Shown: piece by piece, positions 8,699-17,317 of the stretch
Layout: each line of letters begins with the position of its first letter
Numbering within the stretch: position 1 is the stretch's first letter
Assembly (NCBI GenBank): GCA_902470345.1
Contig: CABRGB010000002.1
Span: 29,194-93,193 of the forward strand
Reading direction: 5' to 3'
DNA length: 64,000 nt
From: an uncultured Collinsella sp.
Lineage (GTDB): Bacteria; Actinomycetota; Coriobacteriia; Coriobacteriales; Coriobacteriaceae
Notes under the pieces: model-generated
What the model saw: only the letters and a program-made list of their open reading frames with translations
Told to the model about the DNA's origin: nothing
Database searches by the model: none
Translations under genes and position numbers: made by a program

Positions 8699-10015
8699 AT
8701 GGCGGATTATTCCGAGAAGAACCTCAAGAAGAACAGTATGCTGCTCGCCTTCTACAAGGCTGCGAGCATGGTGCTGAGTATGTTGTACGTGCCTGTCATC
8801 TTGGGCTACTTGGGCACCGGCCTCTATGGCATCTGGGCAACGGTTCTGAATGTAATCTCCTGGGTAAACTATTTCGATATTGGCATCGGCAACGGTCTGC
8901 GCAACAAACTCAGCGCCGCCCTGGCCAAGGATGCCGATGATTCCGAGGTCAAGTCCCTCATATCAAGCGCCTACGTGCTGCTGAGTATCGTCGTCCTGGG
9001 CGTAATGACTGTGGCGCTCATCGTTTTCCAGTTCATCGACTGGAACGCGTTACTCAACATTCCTGAGCCGCTCTACGGCAACGCCGAACCCGTTATAGCA
9101 GTCAGCTTCGCGCTCATGTGTATCGGCTTCGTGTTCTCCATCTGCAAAAGCCTCTTCTTTGCGGTGCAAGAGGCGCACTTCGTTAGCCTGCTCGGCGTGG
9201 CCCAGCAGGCGTGCATGCTCATGAGCGTCCTCATGCTCGGCTTTTTTGACTCCGACAGGCTCATGTCGGTTGCCATTGCCTACGGCATCTCTGCACTCGT
9301 TATCGAGCTTGCGTTCACGTTTGCCTTCTTCAGGAAGCGTCGCCCCTGGGTGCCGACCCCGATGGCGTACGACAAGAGCATGGCTAGGGATGTCACCGGG
9401 CTCGGTGTCCAGTTCTTCATCATCCAGATGGCATCACTGGTCCTCTCGAGCACTGATAATGTCATAGTCTCCAACATCTTCGGGCCCGAGGCGGTCACGC
9501 CGTACGCCACTGCCTTCAAACTGTTTACCGTCCCCGTCAGCCTGTACGCTACCATGGTTTCGCCGTACTGGTCCTCCATCACGGCGCGCTATGCGCGGGG
9601 TGACGTTTCGGGCATCAAAGGCAACGTTCGGCACATGGAGAAGTTGCTCGCCTTGCCCGCGGCCTGCTGCCTCGTGCTCGCCCTTGCCTACACGCCCATC
9701 ACGGACATTTGGCTAGGGCAACACCTCGATACCTCGACTGACCTTGTCTGGCTCATGTTCGCATATTGCCTGGTGTACAGCTGGAACGCCATCTGGTCGC
9801 AGGTGTCAAACGGTATGGCGTGCATGAAGATGATGATGGCGCTGGCCGTGGGACAGGCGATTGCGAACATTCCGCTTTCGTACCTGTTTGCAAACATGCT
9901 CGGGTCGAGCTCAGGCGTCCTGCTTGGCACCATCGTTACTATGCTCAGCTCCTCGGTCGTATACCCGGTCTACCTCAACAGAAAGCTAGCGAAGGAGTCG
10001 GCCATTGAGCAGTAG
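8699..10015 (+). CDS. Wzx-type polysaccharide flippase (MATE/PST superfamily)
   Basis: A 438-residue integral membrane protein with about 12 predicted helices. The N-terminal region (FYKAASMVLSMLYVPVILGYLGTGLYGIWATV, read in pieces) matches the oligosaccharide flippase pattern, including a YGIWATV stretch after the first helix pair. It would move undecaprenyl-linked repeat units across the membrane for the Wzy-like polymerase two genes upstream. It starts 4 bp after the preceding stop and its end overlaps the next gene by 11 bp. Confidence 0.85.
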   Translation: MADYSEKNLKKNSMLLAFYKAASMVLSMLYVPVILGYLGTGLYGIWATVLNVISWVNYFDIGIGNGLRNKLSAALAKDADDSEVKSLISSAYVLLSIVVLGVMTVALIVFQFIDWNALLNIPEPLYGNAEPVIAVSFALMCIGFVFSICKSLFFAVQEAHFVSLLGVAQQACMLMSVLMLGFFDSDRLMSVAIAYGISALVIELAFTFAFFRKRRPWVPTPMAYDKSMARDVTGLGVQFFIIQMASLVLSSTDNVIVSNIFGPEAVTPYATAFKLFTVPVSLYATMVSPYWSSITARYARGDVSGIKGNVRHMEKLLALPAACCLVLALAYTPITDIWLGQHLDTSTDLVWLMFAYCLVYSWNAIWSQVSNGMACMKMMMALAVGQAIANIPLSYLFANMLGSSSGVLLGTIVTMLSSSVVYPVYLNRKLAKESAIEQ

Positions 10016-11216
10016 CAACCGCATCCTCTACGTTGTCCAAGGCATTCCTGGCAGCAATGCACCCACCAAGCATGCCTTCGCCATCGCCGATCTTCTCTCC
10101 ATGTGCGGCTACGAACCCCATTTCATGGTTGCAGGCATAGCTGACCCGAAGCTGCCTGCCCTCGTCGAGGAATTCGACTACCCAGTCGAGTTTCCCAAGG
10201 GTCTGACCCTCAGCGGTCGCCAGCTGGCCGCGAAGTACGCCGAGCGTCTTGTATCGCGTGTGAGCATCCCCGCCTTCAACGAGGCCATGGCCCGCGTAAA
10301 TCCCGCTGTCGTCATCTACTACGCAATCCAGAACCGCCTCGCCAAGGCCATTGAGCGTGTGTGCCGCAGCGCGGGCGTACCGGTCCTCGTCGACGAGACT
10401 GACTGGTTCGAGACTCACTTCGACGGCGACCTCGCCAAATGGATCGTAGCCAAGTCGCGGGAGAGACGCGTCACCGACGCCGACGAATCGGTCGATGGGG
10501 TGCTAGCTATATCTCCCTTCTTCAAGGAGCACTTCGAGGAACTCAAAAAGGCCCAGGGCGCCCCACGCGTTATGTTTCTCCCGCCGCTCAACCGCTCGGG
10601 CGACGCACTAGACGAAGTTCCGCCACTCGAGTTCGCCAAGAGAAAGTCAACCCGCTTCTTTTACGCAGGGTCTCCCGCAGGCAAGGACTACATCGACTGC
10701 TTCGTTGAGGCCATGGCCTCCTGCGCAGGGTCCTTTGAGACTGAGCCCGAGCTCGACGTTGTGGGCGTGAGCCAGAGGGAGGGCGAGATCCTACTGCACG
10801 GCCGTGGAGCGGGCGCTGCAGTCAGGTTCCACGGCAGGCTCCCGCATGCTGCCGTCATTGAGATGCTCCGAAGGGCGGACTTCGGCATCTTGTTCCGGCA
10901 GCCCGCGCTCTACGCCCGCGCTGGCTTCTCCACCAAATTCGCGGAATGCATGTCCAACGGAGTGCCCATGCTTTGTAATGCCGTAGGCGGCGCCGATCTC
11001 GTGCTCTCGCCCGGCGTCGACGGCATCGTCGTTCCCGACCTCAAACTAGCCTCGATCGCCGAGGGCGTCAGGAGCGCCTGCTGCATGTCAGACGACGAAT
11101 TGATCGATATGAAGCGCGCCACGCTTGCTAAATCCAAGGAGCTCTTCCAGCCCGAAAATTACGTGGTGCAGATGACTGAGTTCTTGGGGTCTTTGCGGGG
11201 GGCGTGCAGCCGATGA
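10005..11216 (+). CDS. Glycosyltransferase, GT4-like (TTG start)
   Basis: A 403-residue protein with a GT-B profile: N-terminal strand RILYVVQGIPGSN and a C-terminal domain with FYAGSPAGKDYIDCFVEA and the donor block KFAECMSNGVPMLCNAVGGAD. The TTG at 10005 is preferred because AAGGAG lies 8 bp upstream and the frame then starts directly at the first beta-strand. It overlaps the flippase stop by 11 bp. The EAMA-type signature is less canonical than in the other transferases, so family GT4 is probable rather than certain. Confidence 0.8.
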   Translation: MSSSNRILYVVQGIPGSNAPTKHAFAIADLLSMCGYEPHFMVAGIADPKLPALVEEFDYPVEFPKGLTLSGRQLAAKYAERLVSRVSIPAFNEAMARVNPAVVIYYAIQNRLAKAIERVCRSAGVPVLVDETDWFETHFDGDLAKWIVAKSRERRVTDADESVDGVLAISPFFKEHFEELKKAQGAPRVMFLPPLNRSGDALDEVPPLEFAKRKSTRFFYAGSPAGKDYIDCFVEAMASCAGSFETEPELDVVGVSQREGEILLHGRGAGAAVRFHGRLPHAAVIEMLRRADFGILFRQPALYARAGFSTKFAECMSNGVPMLCNAVGGADLVLSPGVDGIVVPDLKLASIAEGVRSACCMSDDELIDMKRATLAKSKELFQPENYVVQMTEFLGSLRGACSR

Positions 11217-12205
11217 CGGTACTCGAGTTCAGTATCCAGCGCCTCCGCGAGAGGCGGACTTTGGTTATGGGCATAGCGGCCCTCATGATCTATTTTGCCC
11301 ACGTGTACTCCTACGCCGACCTGGGCACCTTCTTTGCGTTTTTCACCTACGCAAACTGGGGCGTTGACGTCTTCCTGCTCGTGAGCGGCTTCGGCATATG
11401 CCACTCCATGGCTAAGTGCCCCATCGCCCGCGAATTTTATTGGAAGAGGCTCGTCAAGGTGGGCGTTCCGTACCTCGTACTCGCCGTCCCGTTCTATTTT
11501 GCCTCTGACATCCTCGTTGCCAAGCAGGGCGACTGGGGGTTGTTCGTGCTCGACGTCTCTACGCTGTCGTATTGGCTGTTCCACCGGGGGGCTTGGTATG
11601 TGGCCATGCTCGTGCCGCTTTACCTCTTGGTCCCACTGGTGGATGGCTTCTGCCGCCGCCTTGGCGCGCCTGTCGTCTGCACCGTGGCGACCGTTCTGAG
11701 TGCCGCCGTCGCGCTATTCCTGAAGGCCGCCTTTACGGATGCCGGCCTCGCGCTCAACGTCGCGAATGTCTTCCAGCGGATCCCGTCCTTCTTCACGGGC
11801 TATTTACTCGCCGACCGCTTGATATCCGGAAAGTCTCGGGGGGGGGTATCTGTCAAAGCCGCTGCACTTGGAAGCATTCTCGCATTGCTCGGCTGGTTCC
11901 TCTCTAGGAACACGGGGTGCACGTCCTTCATACCCGCCCTTGTTATTGCTTTCTGGGTTTCTGCTCCGCAAAGGCTTCCCTTTGAGCGCTTCCTCGAATT
12001 GCTCGGCAAGGCCAGTCTGGAGTCCTATCTGCTGAATATCTATGTCCTGGCTCTCATGCGTGACGCCTTTGGGTGGGCGGGAATTGTGGATTACCTCGTT
12101 GTTACCGTGATATCGATAGTCGGCGCGTTGCTTTTGCACCATACACTTAAGATGCCGCTCAAGCACCTAGTCGCAATGATCCCTGCGAGAAGAGCAGCTG
12201 TATAG
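11213..12205 (+). CDS. Acyltransferase 3 family membrane O-acetyltransferase (OafA/WecH-like)
   Basis: A 330-residue multi-helix membrane protein. The early segment MIYFAHVYSYADLG carries the conserved His in helix 1, and VDVFLLVSGFGI is the acyltransferase-3 motif. It should transfer acetyl groups onto the polysaccharide at the membrane. ATG at 11213 is chosen because it forms an ATGA overlap with the previous stop; a GTG at 11204 is possible. A G9 tract at 11838-11846 (Arg209-Gly-Gly-Val) lies mid-gene, so a one-base slip would remove the last third of the protein. The frame as given is ON. Confidence 0.85.
   Translation: MTVLEFSIQRLRERRTLVMGIAALMIYFAHVYSYADLGTFFAFFTYANWGVDVFLLVSGFGICHSMAKCPIAREFYWKRLVKVGVPYLVLAVPFYFASDILVAKQGDWGLFVLDVSTLSYWLFHRGAWYVAMLVPLYLLVPLVDGFCRRLGAPVVCTVATVLSAAVALFLKAAFTDAGLALNVANVFQRIPSFFTGYLLADRLISGKSRGGVSVKAAALGSILALLGWFLSRNTGCTSFIPALVIAFWVSAPQRLPFERFLELLGKASLESYLLNIYVLALMRDAFGWAGIVDYLVVTVISIVGALLLHHTLKMPLKHLVAMIPARRAAV
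11838..11846 (+). repeat. Homopolymer G9 tract inside acyltransferase 3 gene
   Basis: Nine G residues at codons 209-212 of the membrane acetyltransferase. Any non-multiple-of-three length change truncates or rewrites the C-terminal third. It is the second G9 run within the same locus, and both are in acetyltransferase genes. Confidence 0.9.
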
Positions 12206-12218
12206 AAAGTGATGTGAT

Positions 12219-12737
12219 ATGGGATTGCTATCCACGCTGAAATGGAAACTCACCCCCGCCGATAAGAAGCTCGCCATTCTCAAGAAGCGCGGCCTCACCA
12301 TCGGGAAGGGGTGCGAGATTCTCAATGACTACGACTTCGGCTCCGAACCTTACCTCGTCACTATCGGGAACAATGTCCGCATCACCGCGGGCGTGAAGAT
12401 AACCACCCACGACGGCGGCTGTTGGGTGCTGCGCAACAAGTACCCTGACCTTGCGGACTGCGACCGCTTCGGCCGCGTCACCATCGGCGACAACTGCCAC
12501 ATCGGTATGAACGCCATGATCATGCCAGGGGTCACCATCGGCAGTGACTGTATCGTCGGGGCATGCGCGGTCGTCACACACGACGTGCCTGACGGTACGG
12601 TGGTCGCCGGTGTCCCTGCCCACCCCATCTGTAAGGTAGAGGAGTATCGCGACAAGCACGCAAATGAACTACTTATGACCAAGCATATGTCCTGCGACGA
12701 GAAACGTGCCTACGTCGAGACTCGCCTGCACAAATGA
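12219..12737 (+). CDS. Hexapeptide-repeat acetyltransferase
   Basis: A 172-residue left-handed beta-helix protein with VTIGNNVRITAGVKI, VTIGDNCHIGMNAMIMPGVTIG and IVGACAVVTHDVPDGTVVAGVPA. These are the coil and closing motifs of O-/N-acetyltransferases of the LbH family. It follows the membrane acetyltransferase by 13 bp and is the third acetyltransferase of the locus. It has no long homopolymer. Substrate unknown; a serine acetyltransferase role is unlikely in this context. Confidence 0.85.
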   Translation: MGLLSTLKWKLTPADKKLAILKKRGLTIGKGCEILNDYDFGSEPYLVTIGNNVRITAGVKITTHDGGCWVLRNKYPDLADCDRFGRVTIGDNCHIGMNAMIMPGVTIGSDCIVGACAVVTHDVPDGTVVAGVPAHPICKVEEYRDKHANELLMTKHMSCDEKRAYVETRLHK

Positions 12738-13010
12738 TCGAACAACAAGAAGGAACACGCCAATACAAGCTGTAACCGAGAAATTAATGCACAAGGCGCA
12801 CGTGCCGCTGCCCTCCCACGCCCTCATGTGCGACATCCTCGCGCCGGTGCCTGAATTCGAGGAGATGCAGACCACCATGCAGGCGAGCTGGCCCGACGTC
12901 CAGCTCGCCTTGCGAACGCGCAACTACAAACTCTGGAACCTGCCTGCTACTTCCTCTAGTGGGCGCAAGCGCTCTTCCCTATTTAACACATTGACAACGA
13001 AAGAGGAGAA
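12738..13010 (+). other. Intergenic segment with a short remnant-like reading frame
   Basis: A frame open from 12787 (MHKAHVPLPSH...) runs without a recognisable domain into the next gene. It may be the decayed end of a lost capsule gene, or noncoding leader of the epimerase gene. The strong ribosome site GAGGAGA for the epimerase lies at its end. No terminator was seen. Confidence 0.3.
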
Positions 13011-14048
13011 ATGGCAAGAAAGGTATTGGTAACTGGAGCCGCCGGCTTCATCGGCGCGTTCCTCGTCAAGAAGCTGCTCGAGGAGACCGATGATGCCATC
13101 GTCGGCCTCGACAACCTCAACAGCTACTACGACCCTGGCATCAAGCATGCGCGTCTGCGCATGCTTGCAAAGGCTGATACCGAAGGCCGCTTCACCTTCG
13201 TTCGCGGCGACCTGTGCGATTCCGCCCTCATCGAGCGGCTGTTCGCCGAGAACGGTTTCGACGTCGTTGTGAACCTCGCCGCCCAGGCGGGCGTCCGCTA
13301 CTCCATCGAGAACCCGCGCGCCTACCTCGAGAGCAACCTCGTCGGATTCTTCAATGTGCTCGAGGCCTGCCGCCACCACCCGGTCAGGCACCTCGTCTAC
13401 GCGAGCTCCAGCTCGGTCTACGGCGGCAACAAGAAGGTTCCGTTTTCCGAGGAGGACCGCGTCGACTCGCCGGTGTCGCTCTACGCCGCCACCAAGAAGT
13501 CCAACGAGCTCATGGCCGCCGCCTACTCAAAACTGTACTCCATCCCGGCTACCGGGCTGCGCTTCTTTACGGTGTACGGACCGATGGGCAGGCCCGACAT
13601 GGCCTACTTCGGATTCACCGAGAAGCTGCGCCGCGGGGACACCATCAAGATCTTCAACATGGGCGACTGCCGCCGCGACTTCACCTACGTCGACGACATC
13701 GTCGAGGGCGTCAGGCGCGTCATGGACGCCGCCCCCGAGGTGGAGATGGGCGAGGACGGCCTGCCACTCGCCGCTCACCGCGTCTACAACATCGGCAACT
13801 CGCACCCCGAGAACCTGCTCGACTTCGTCGACACGCTTCAGCGCGTGCTGGTGGAGGAGGGCGTGCTCCCGGCCGACTACGACTTCGAGGCCCACAAGCA
13901 GCTCGTGCCCATGCAGCCCGGCGACGTTCCCGTCACCTACGCCGACACCACGGCGCTCCAGCGCGACCTGGGCTACAAGCCCGCGACGCCACTCGAGGAG
14001 GGCCTGAGGGCCTTCGCCAAATGGTATAAGCGCTACTACAACATTTAG
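13011..14048 (+). CDS. UDP-glucuronate 4-epimerase-like NAD-dependent epimerase (CapI/GAE type)
   Basis: A 345-residue extended SDR. TGAAGFIG at residues 7-14 binds NAD. The SSSSVYGGNKK segment and the SLYAATKKSNE stretch hold the catalytic Ser/Tyr-x3-Lys. The 'PFSEEDRVDSPVSLYAATKK' arrangement is typical of enzymes interconverting UDP-GlcA and UDP-GalA. The next gene makes UDP-GlcA, so the pair plausibly supplies UDP-galacturonate. ATG 13011 has a good GAGGAGA ribosome site. A hairpin terminator follows. Generic UDP-glucose epimerase is the alternative. Confidence 0.85.
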   Translation: MARKVLVTGAAGFIGAFLVKKLLEETDDAIVGLDNLNSYYDPGIKHARLRMLAKADTEGRFTFVRGDLCDSALIERLFAENGFDVVVNLAAQAGVRYSIENPRAYLESNLVGFFNVLEACRHHPVRHLVYASSSSVYGGNKKVPFSEEDRVDSPVSLYAATKKSNELMAAAYSKLYSIPATGLRFFTVYGPMGRPDMAYFGFTEKLRRGDTIKIFNMGDCRRDFTYVDDIVEGVRRVMDAAPEVEMGEDGLPLAAHRVYNIGNSHPENLLDFVDTLQRVLVEEGVLPADYDFEAHKQLVPMQPGDVPVTYADTTALQRDLGYKPATPLEEGLRAFAKWYKRYYNI

Positions 14049-14052
14049 GAAT

Positions 14053-14082
14053 TCATGGCCCTGTAACAGGGGCCATTTTTAA
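14053..14082 (+). terminator. Rho-independent terminator-like hairpin
   Basis: A GGCCCTG / CAGGGGCC stem around TAA with one bulge, followed by a T run, directly after the epimerase stop and before ugd. Confidence 0.6.
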
Positions 14083-14117
14083 TGCGGATTATTGTTCTTT
14101 GACAATTGGAGAATGAC

Positions 14118-15377
14118 ATGAAGATCGCTGTCGCCGGTACCGGCTACGTCGGCCTGTCCCTCGCCGTCCTGCTCTCGCAGCACAACGAGGTCCACGCGCT
14201 TGACATCGTGCCCGAGAAGGTCGAGAAGATCAACAGCTACGTATCGCCCATCCAGGACGACGAGATCGAGCGCTTCCTGGCGGAGGCCGAGGCGGGGGAG
14301 CGCGAGCTCGACCTGCACGCCACTGTAGATGTGGCCGAGGCATATACTGGCGCCGACTACGCCGTGATCGCCACGCCCACCAACTACGACTCGGACAGGA
14401 ACTTCTTCGACACGAGCTCCGTCGAGGCCGCCATCGCCGCCGTGCGCTCGGTGAACCAGGACGCCTGGATCGTCATCAAGTCGACCATCCCCGTCGGCTA
14501 CACCGCGGGCCTGCGCGAGAGGCTGGGCGACGAGAAGATCTTCTTCAGCCCCGAGTTCCTGCGCGAGAGCAAGGCGCTCTACGACAACCTGCACCCCAGC
14601 CGCATCGTGGTGGGCGCGCCGAAGGAGGACGCCGATGCCGTCGCGGCCGCAGAGCGCTTCGCGCGTCTGCTCGCGCAGGGCGCCGACCCCGCCGAGCTCG
14701 AGCGCGTGAACGCCGACGGCACCGTGGGCATCCCCGAGCTCGTCCTGGGCACCACCGAGGCCGAGGCCGTTAAGCTCTTCGCCAACACTTACCTGGCGCT
14801 GCGCGTCGCCTACTTCAACGAGCTCGACACCTACTGCGAGGTCCGCGGCCTCAACACCCGCGACGTCATCGAAGGCGTGTGCCTGGAGCCTCGCATCGGC
14901 AGCCACTACAACAACCCGAGTTTCGGATACGGCGGCTACTGCCTGCCCAAGGACACCAAGCAGCTGCTGGCAAATTATAAAGACGTGCCGCAGAACCTGA
15001 TCGAGGCCATCGTGGAGGCCAACCGCACCCGCAAGGACTTCGTTGCCGACGAGGTGCTGCAGATGGTGTGGGACCGCGTCTACGCCGGCAAGGAGAAGCC
15101 GGTCGTGGGCGTCTACCGCCTGACGATGAAGTCGAACTCTGACAACTTCCGCGCGAGCTCCATCCAGGGCGTCATGAAGCGCGTGAAGGCCAAGGGCGTG
15201 CCCGTGGTGGTCTACGAGCCCACGCTGGACGCGCCGGAGTTCTTCGGCTCCGAGGTTACCCACGACCTGGAGGCCTTCAAGGCCGGCTGCGACGTGATCG
15301 TCGCCAATCGCTGGAGCGACGAGCTCGCGGACGTGGCGGACAAGGTGTACACCAGGGATCTCTTCAAGCGCGACTAG
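14118..15377 (+). CDS. ugd: UDP-glucose 6-dehydrogenase
   Basis: A 419-residue nucleotide-sugar dehydrogenase making UDP-glucuronate in two NAD-dependent oxidations. The N-terminal [13 protein letters not shown] binds NAD; the [16 protein letters not shown] segment and [14 protein letters not shown], with the catalytic Cys, are diagnostic. The ATG at 14118 is chosen over an in-frame TTG at 14106 because GGAG sits 6 bp upstream. UDP-GlcA probably feeds the preceding epimerase and the capsule. The last 225 bp (from 15153) recur nearly identically at 25672-25896, and a decayed inverted copy lies at 16999-17116. The 3' end is therefore a breakpoint for the insertion zone that follows. A perfect terminator lies 22 bp downstream. 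Confidence 0.95.
   Translation: MKIAVAGTGYVGLSLAVLLSQHNEVHALDIVPEKVEKINSYVSPIQDDEIERFLAEAEAGERELDLHATVDVAEAYTGADYAVIATPTNYDSDRNFFDTSSVEAAIAAVRSVNQDAWIVIKSTIPVGYTAGLRERLGDEKIFFSPEFLRESKALYDNLHPSRIVVGAPKEDADAVAAAERFARLLAQGADPAELERVNADGTVGIPELVLGTTEAEAVKLFANTYLALRVAYFNELDTYCEVRGLNTRDVIEGVCLEPRIGSHYNNPSFGYGGYCLPKDTKQLLANYKDVPQNLIEAIVEANRTRKDFVADEVLQMVWDRVYAGKEKPVVGVYRLTMKSNSDNFRASSIQGVMKRVKAKGVPVVVYEPTLDAPEFFGSEVTHDLEAFKAGCDVIVANRWSDELADVADKVYTRDLFKRD
15153..15377 (+). repeat. ugd 3'-end repeat, copy A (in the intact gene)
   Basis: Identical to 25672-25775 over the first 104 bp and aligned without gaps to the stop codon. The few differences cluster in the last 15 bases. The offset between copies is 10,519 bp. 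Confidence 0.95.
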
Positions 15378-15399
15378 CGAGCTTTCTCGGAGCGATAAG

Positions 15400-15437
15400 A
15401 GGCCCCCAGCCACCACGCGGTGGCTGGGGGCCTTTCT
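15400..15437 (+). terminator. Rho-independent terminator after ugd
   Basis: Perfect 15-bp stem (arms 15400-15414 and 15419-15433) with an ACGC loop, then TTTCTTGTTT. Confidence 0.9.
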
Positions 15438-15699
15438 TGTTTAGGGCAAGCCATGGAGGCGTTGTGCATATCATTCGTTCGTCGCGACGCCACTTTCCAT
15501 GACAGCGGGTGCCTTACCGGTCGTTGGCGCAATAGTATTTATCAAAATGTATATGTCAATGATTATTTTGGCATGTTATGCTCGCGGAATATGGCCGTCT
15601 GGGCATCGAAAGCTGACACTCGGAACGGGAGGGCAGCGCTATCATAGCCGGGCATCAAAACCCCAATTCAATCTCCGTCGTCCGTAGGGAGGCCGCGCC

Positions 15700-16264
15700 A
15701 TGCTTGCCATCGCCGAGCTCCTCACCAAGGCCCTCGAGACCCTCTTCAGGCGCAAGACGGTCAATGTGGCCGCGTTCGCCAACAGCGACGGGCCCGTTAG
15801 CGACATCCCCCTGGGCTACTTCTCCAGCGACCGCATCAAGAAGCACCCCGAGAAGCCGATCAACAGAATTGCGACTGAGCGCTTCGTGATTATGGCGAGG
15901 GCCGCGCTTTCGGGGGACTCCTACTACGACGTGCTGACCGTCTCCTCGCGCGCGCCGCATCCTCGTGAAAAGCTTCGACGCTGTGACGCGCGACTTCGTG
16001 ATCGTGGGGGCCAATGCCGGCGAATACGGGTTCATAGCGGGAGCCCAGGTCGCGTTCCTGCAACGCGTCATGGGTCTGGTCGTCGGCAAGGAGGCCGTTG
16101 ATAAGGACGAGGTGGCGCGTGCCCTTGCCAACGAAGCACGGGCCGCGCTCGCGGCCCAACCCTCGACGGGCAAGCACCTGCGTGTGGCGGCTCCGGGCGG
16201 CAGGCGCTGTGGCCAAATTAAAGGGTCTTCGAGAACAACACAGCTTCGCGCGGACGCGCCGTAA
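15700..16264 (+). pseudogene. Frameshifted gene of unknown function
   Basis: Two adjacent frames read as one protein. From ATG 15700 the sequence MLAIAELLTKALETLFRRK... runs to about 15955. The sensible continuation (ILVKSFDAVTRDFVIVGANAGEYGFIAG...) is then in the +1 frame through to the stop at 16262-16264. Reading across needs one frameshift around 15945-15960, in a GC-alternating CGCGCGC stretch where slippage or a sequencing error is possible. No domain recognised. It lies just after the ugd terminator in the insertion zone. Confidence 0.5.
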
Positions 16265-16370
16265 ACGCTGTCGCCCCCACACGGGGCCACTTCATGAAGC
16301 CCGCCGTCAAACAATGGAGCATCCGAAAAATTCTCGGGCGCTCCAAAACCAAGTCCATCTTTATTTGCTG

Positions 16371-16985
16371 CTACCGCTTCTTGAGCAGCACCCAATCGAG
16401 GTCGGGCTCGAACACGCGCGGCTTCCAATCCCCGGCGATTTCGTCGATGTGCAGTGATATGCGCCTGTCACGCTCGTCAAAGTAATCGAGTCTGAGCTCG
16501 TCGAAATCGGGCACGTTTTCATGCTTTAGGCAGAAAAGGCACTTCTTGTTCACGATGCTGTTGGGAGGCAGCGTGAAAGAATACGAGTTATGGGCATCCT
16601 CCTCGCCATACTCTGAAGTTGTCACTTCAGTAACCTTTTCCCCCGCAGCTCGCTTTTTCTCTGTGTATTCGATTTGCACAGTTTTAGCGACTTCCTTGCC
16701 GTTCCTGTAGGGAACAACATCGACGTTTCGGACCACCCGCGAACGTCCCGTCGTGTTCTGGAACTCGAGCTTGAGCGGCACAACAAGCAAAGATTGCCCG
16801 CCGTCCTCGTGAAATCCCCATCTCTTCTTATTGTCAACGACCGTGCGTTTAGCGTAAATTCTAAGCTTTCCCTTGCGATCAAGCCACCTTGTAATGAGCA
16901 TAATTACAAAGCTGCTAAAGAAGCCTATGAACCCGCCAATGAGAGTATCGGCACTGCCGGCTAAGAGGAATGCGAGATGTTGCAC
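16371..16985 (-). CDS. Hypothetical membrane-anchored protein
   Basis: A 204-residue protein with one N-terminal transmembrane helix (about residues 10-33, ADTLIGGFIGFFSSFVIMLI). A charged cytoplasmic-looking beta-rich region (about 40-200) with several Lys/Arg-rich strands follows. No family recognised. It is isolated on the minus strand between a frameshifted gene and IS remnants. AT content is higher than in core genes, suggesting acquisition. Confidence 0.55.
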   Translation of the reverse strand: MQHLAFLLAGSADTLIGGFIGFFSSFVIMLITRWLDRKGKLRIYAKRTVVDNKKRWGFHEDGGQSLLVVPLKLEFQNTTGRSRVVRNVDVVPYRNGKEVAKTVQIEYTEKKRAAGEKVTEVTTSEYGEEDAHNSYSFTLPPNSIVNKKCLFCLKHENVPDFDELRLDYFDERDRRISLHIDEIAGDWKPRVFEPDLDWVLLKKR

Positions 16986-16998
16986 AAGGCCTTCCCTT

Positions 16999-17116
16999 CT
17001 AGTCTCTTAAACAAATTGCGAGTCTACACCTTGTCCGCAACGTCCGCGAGCTCGTTGCCCAACGTTTGGTGACAATCACGTGGCACCCCTCTTGAACGCC
17101 TCAAGGTCGTGTGTGT
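16999..17116 (-). repeat. Decayed inverted copy of the ugd 3' end
   Basis: Read on the minus strand, 17116 to 16999 encodes [11 protein letters not shown], then (after a small shift) the equivalents of VIV, the [11 protein letters not shown] region and a final LFKR-like end with TAG. It matches the last ~120 bp of ugd with many substitutions and at least one indel. Confidence 0.7.
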
Positions 17117-17300
17117 CTCCTACAGGTGGAACTGCTGCTCGGTGAGCCACCTGCTCGTCGGAAGGGAGGTCAACATCAGGGTGACCGAGTCGACGGTCGA
17201 GGTGTTCCTGGCTGGAGAGCGAGTGGCGCACCCGCCCATGCCCTCCGGGCCGCGCAACCGCCACTCCACCAGGGAGTCCGACGTGTCACTTACAGGGTAG
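17105..17300 (+). pseudogene. IS21-family IstA transposase C-terminal remnant
   Basis: A 63-codon fragment whose HLLVGREVNIRVTESTVEVF stretch and following GERVAHPP...STRESD resemble the C-terminal beta-barrel domain of IstA/Mu-type transposases. The catalytic DDE core and the partner istB are absent. It starts against the decayed ugd fragment on the opposite strand. Confidence 0.55.
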
Positions 17301-17317
17301 CGCCCCGAATGACGCTC

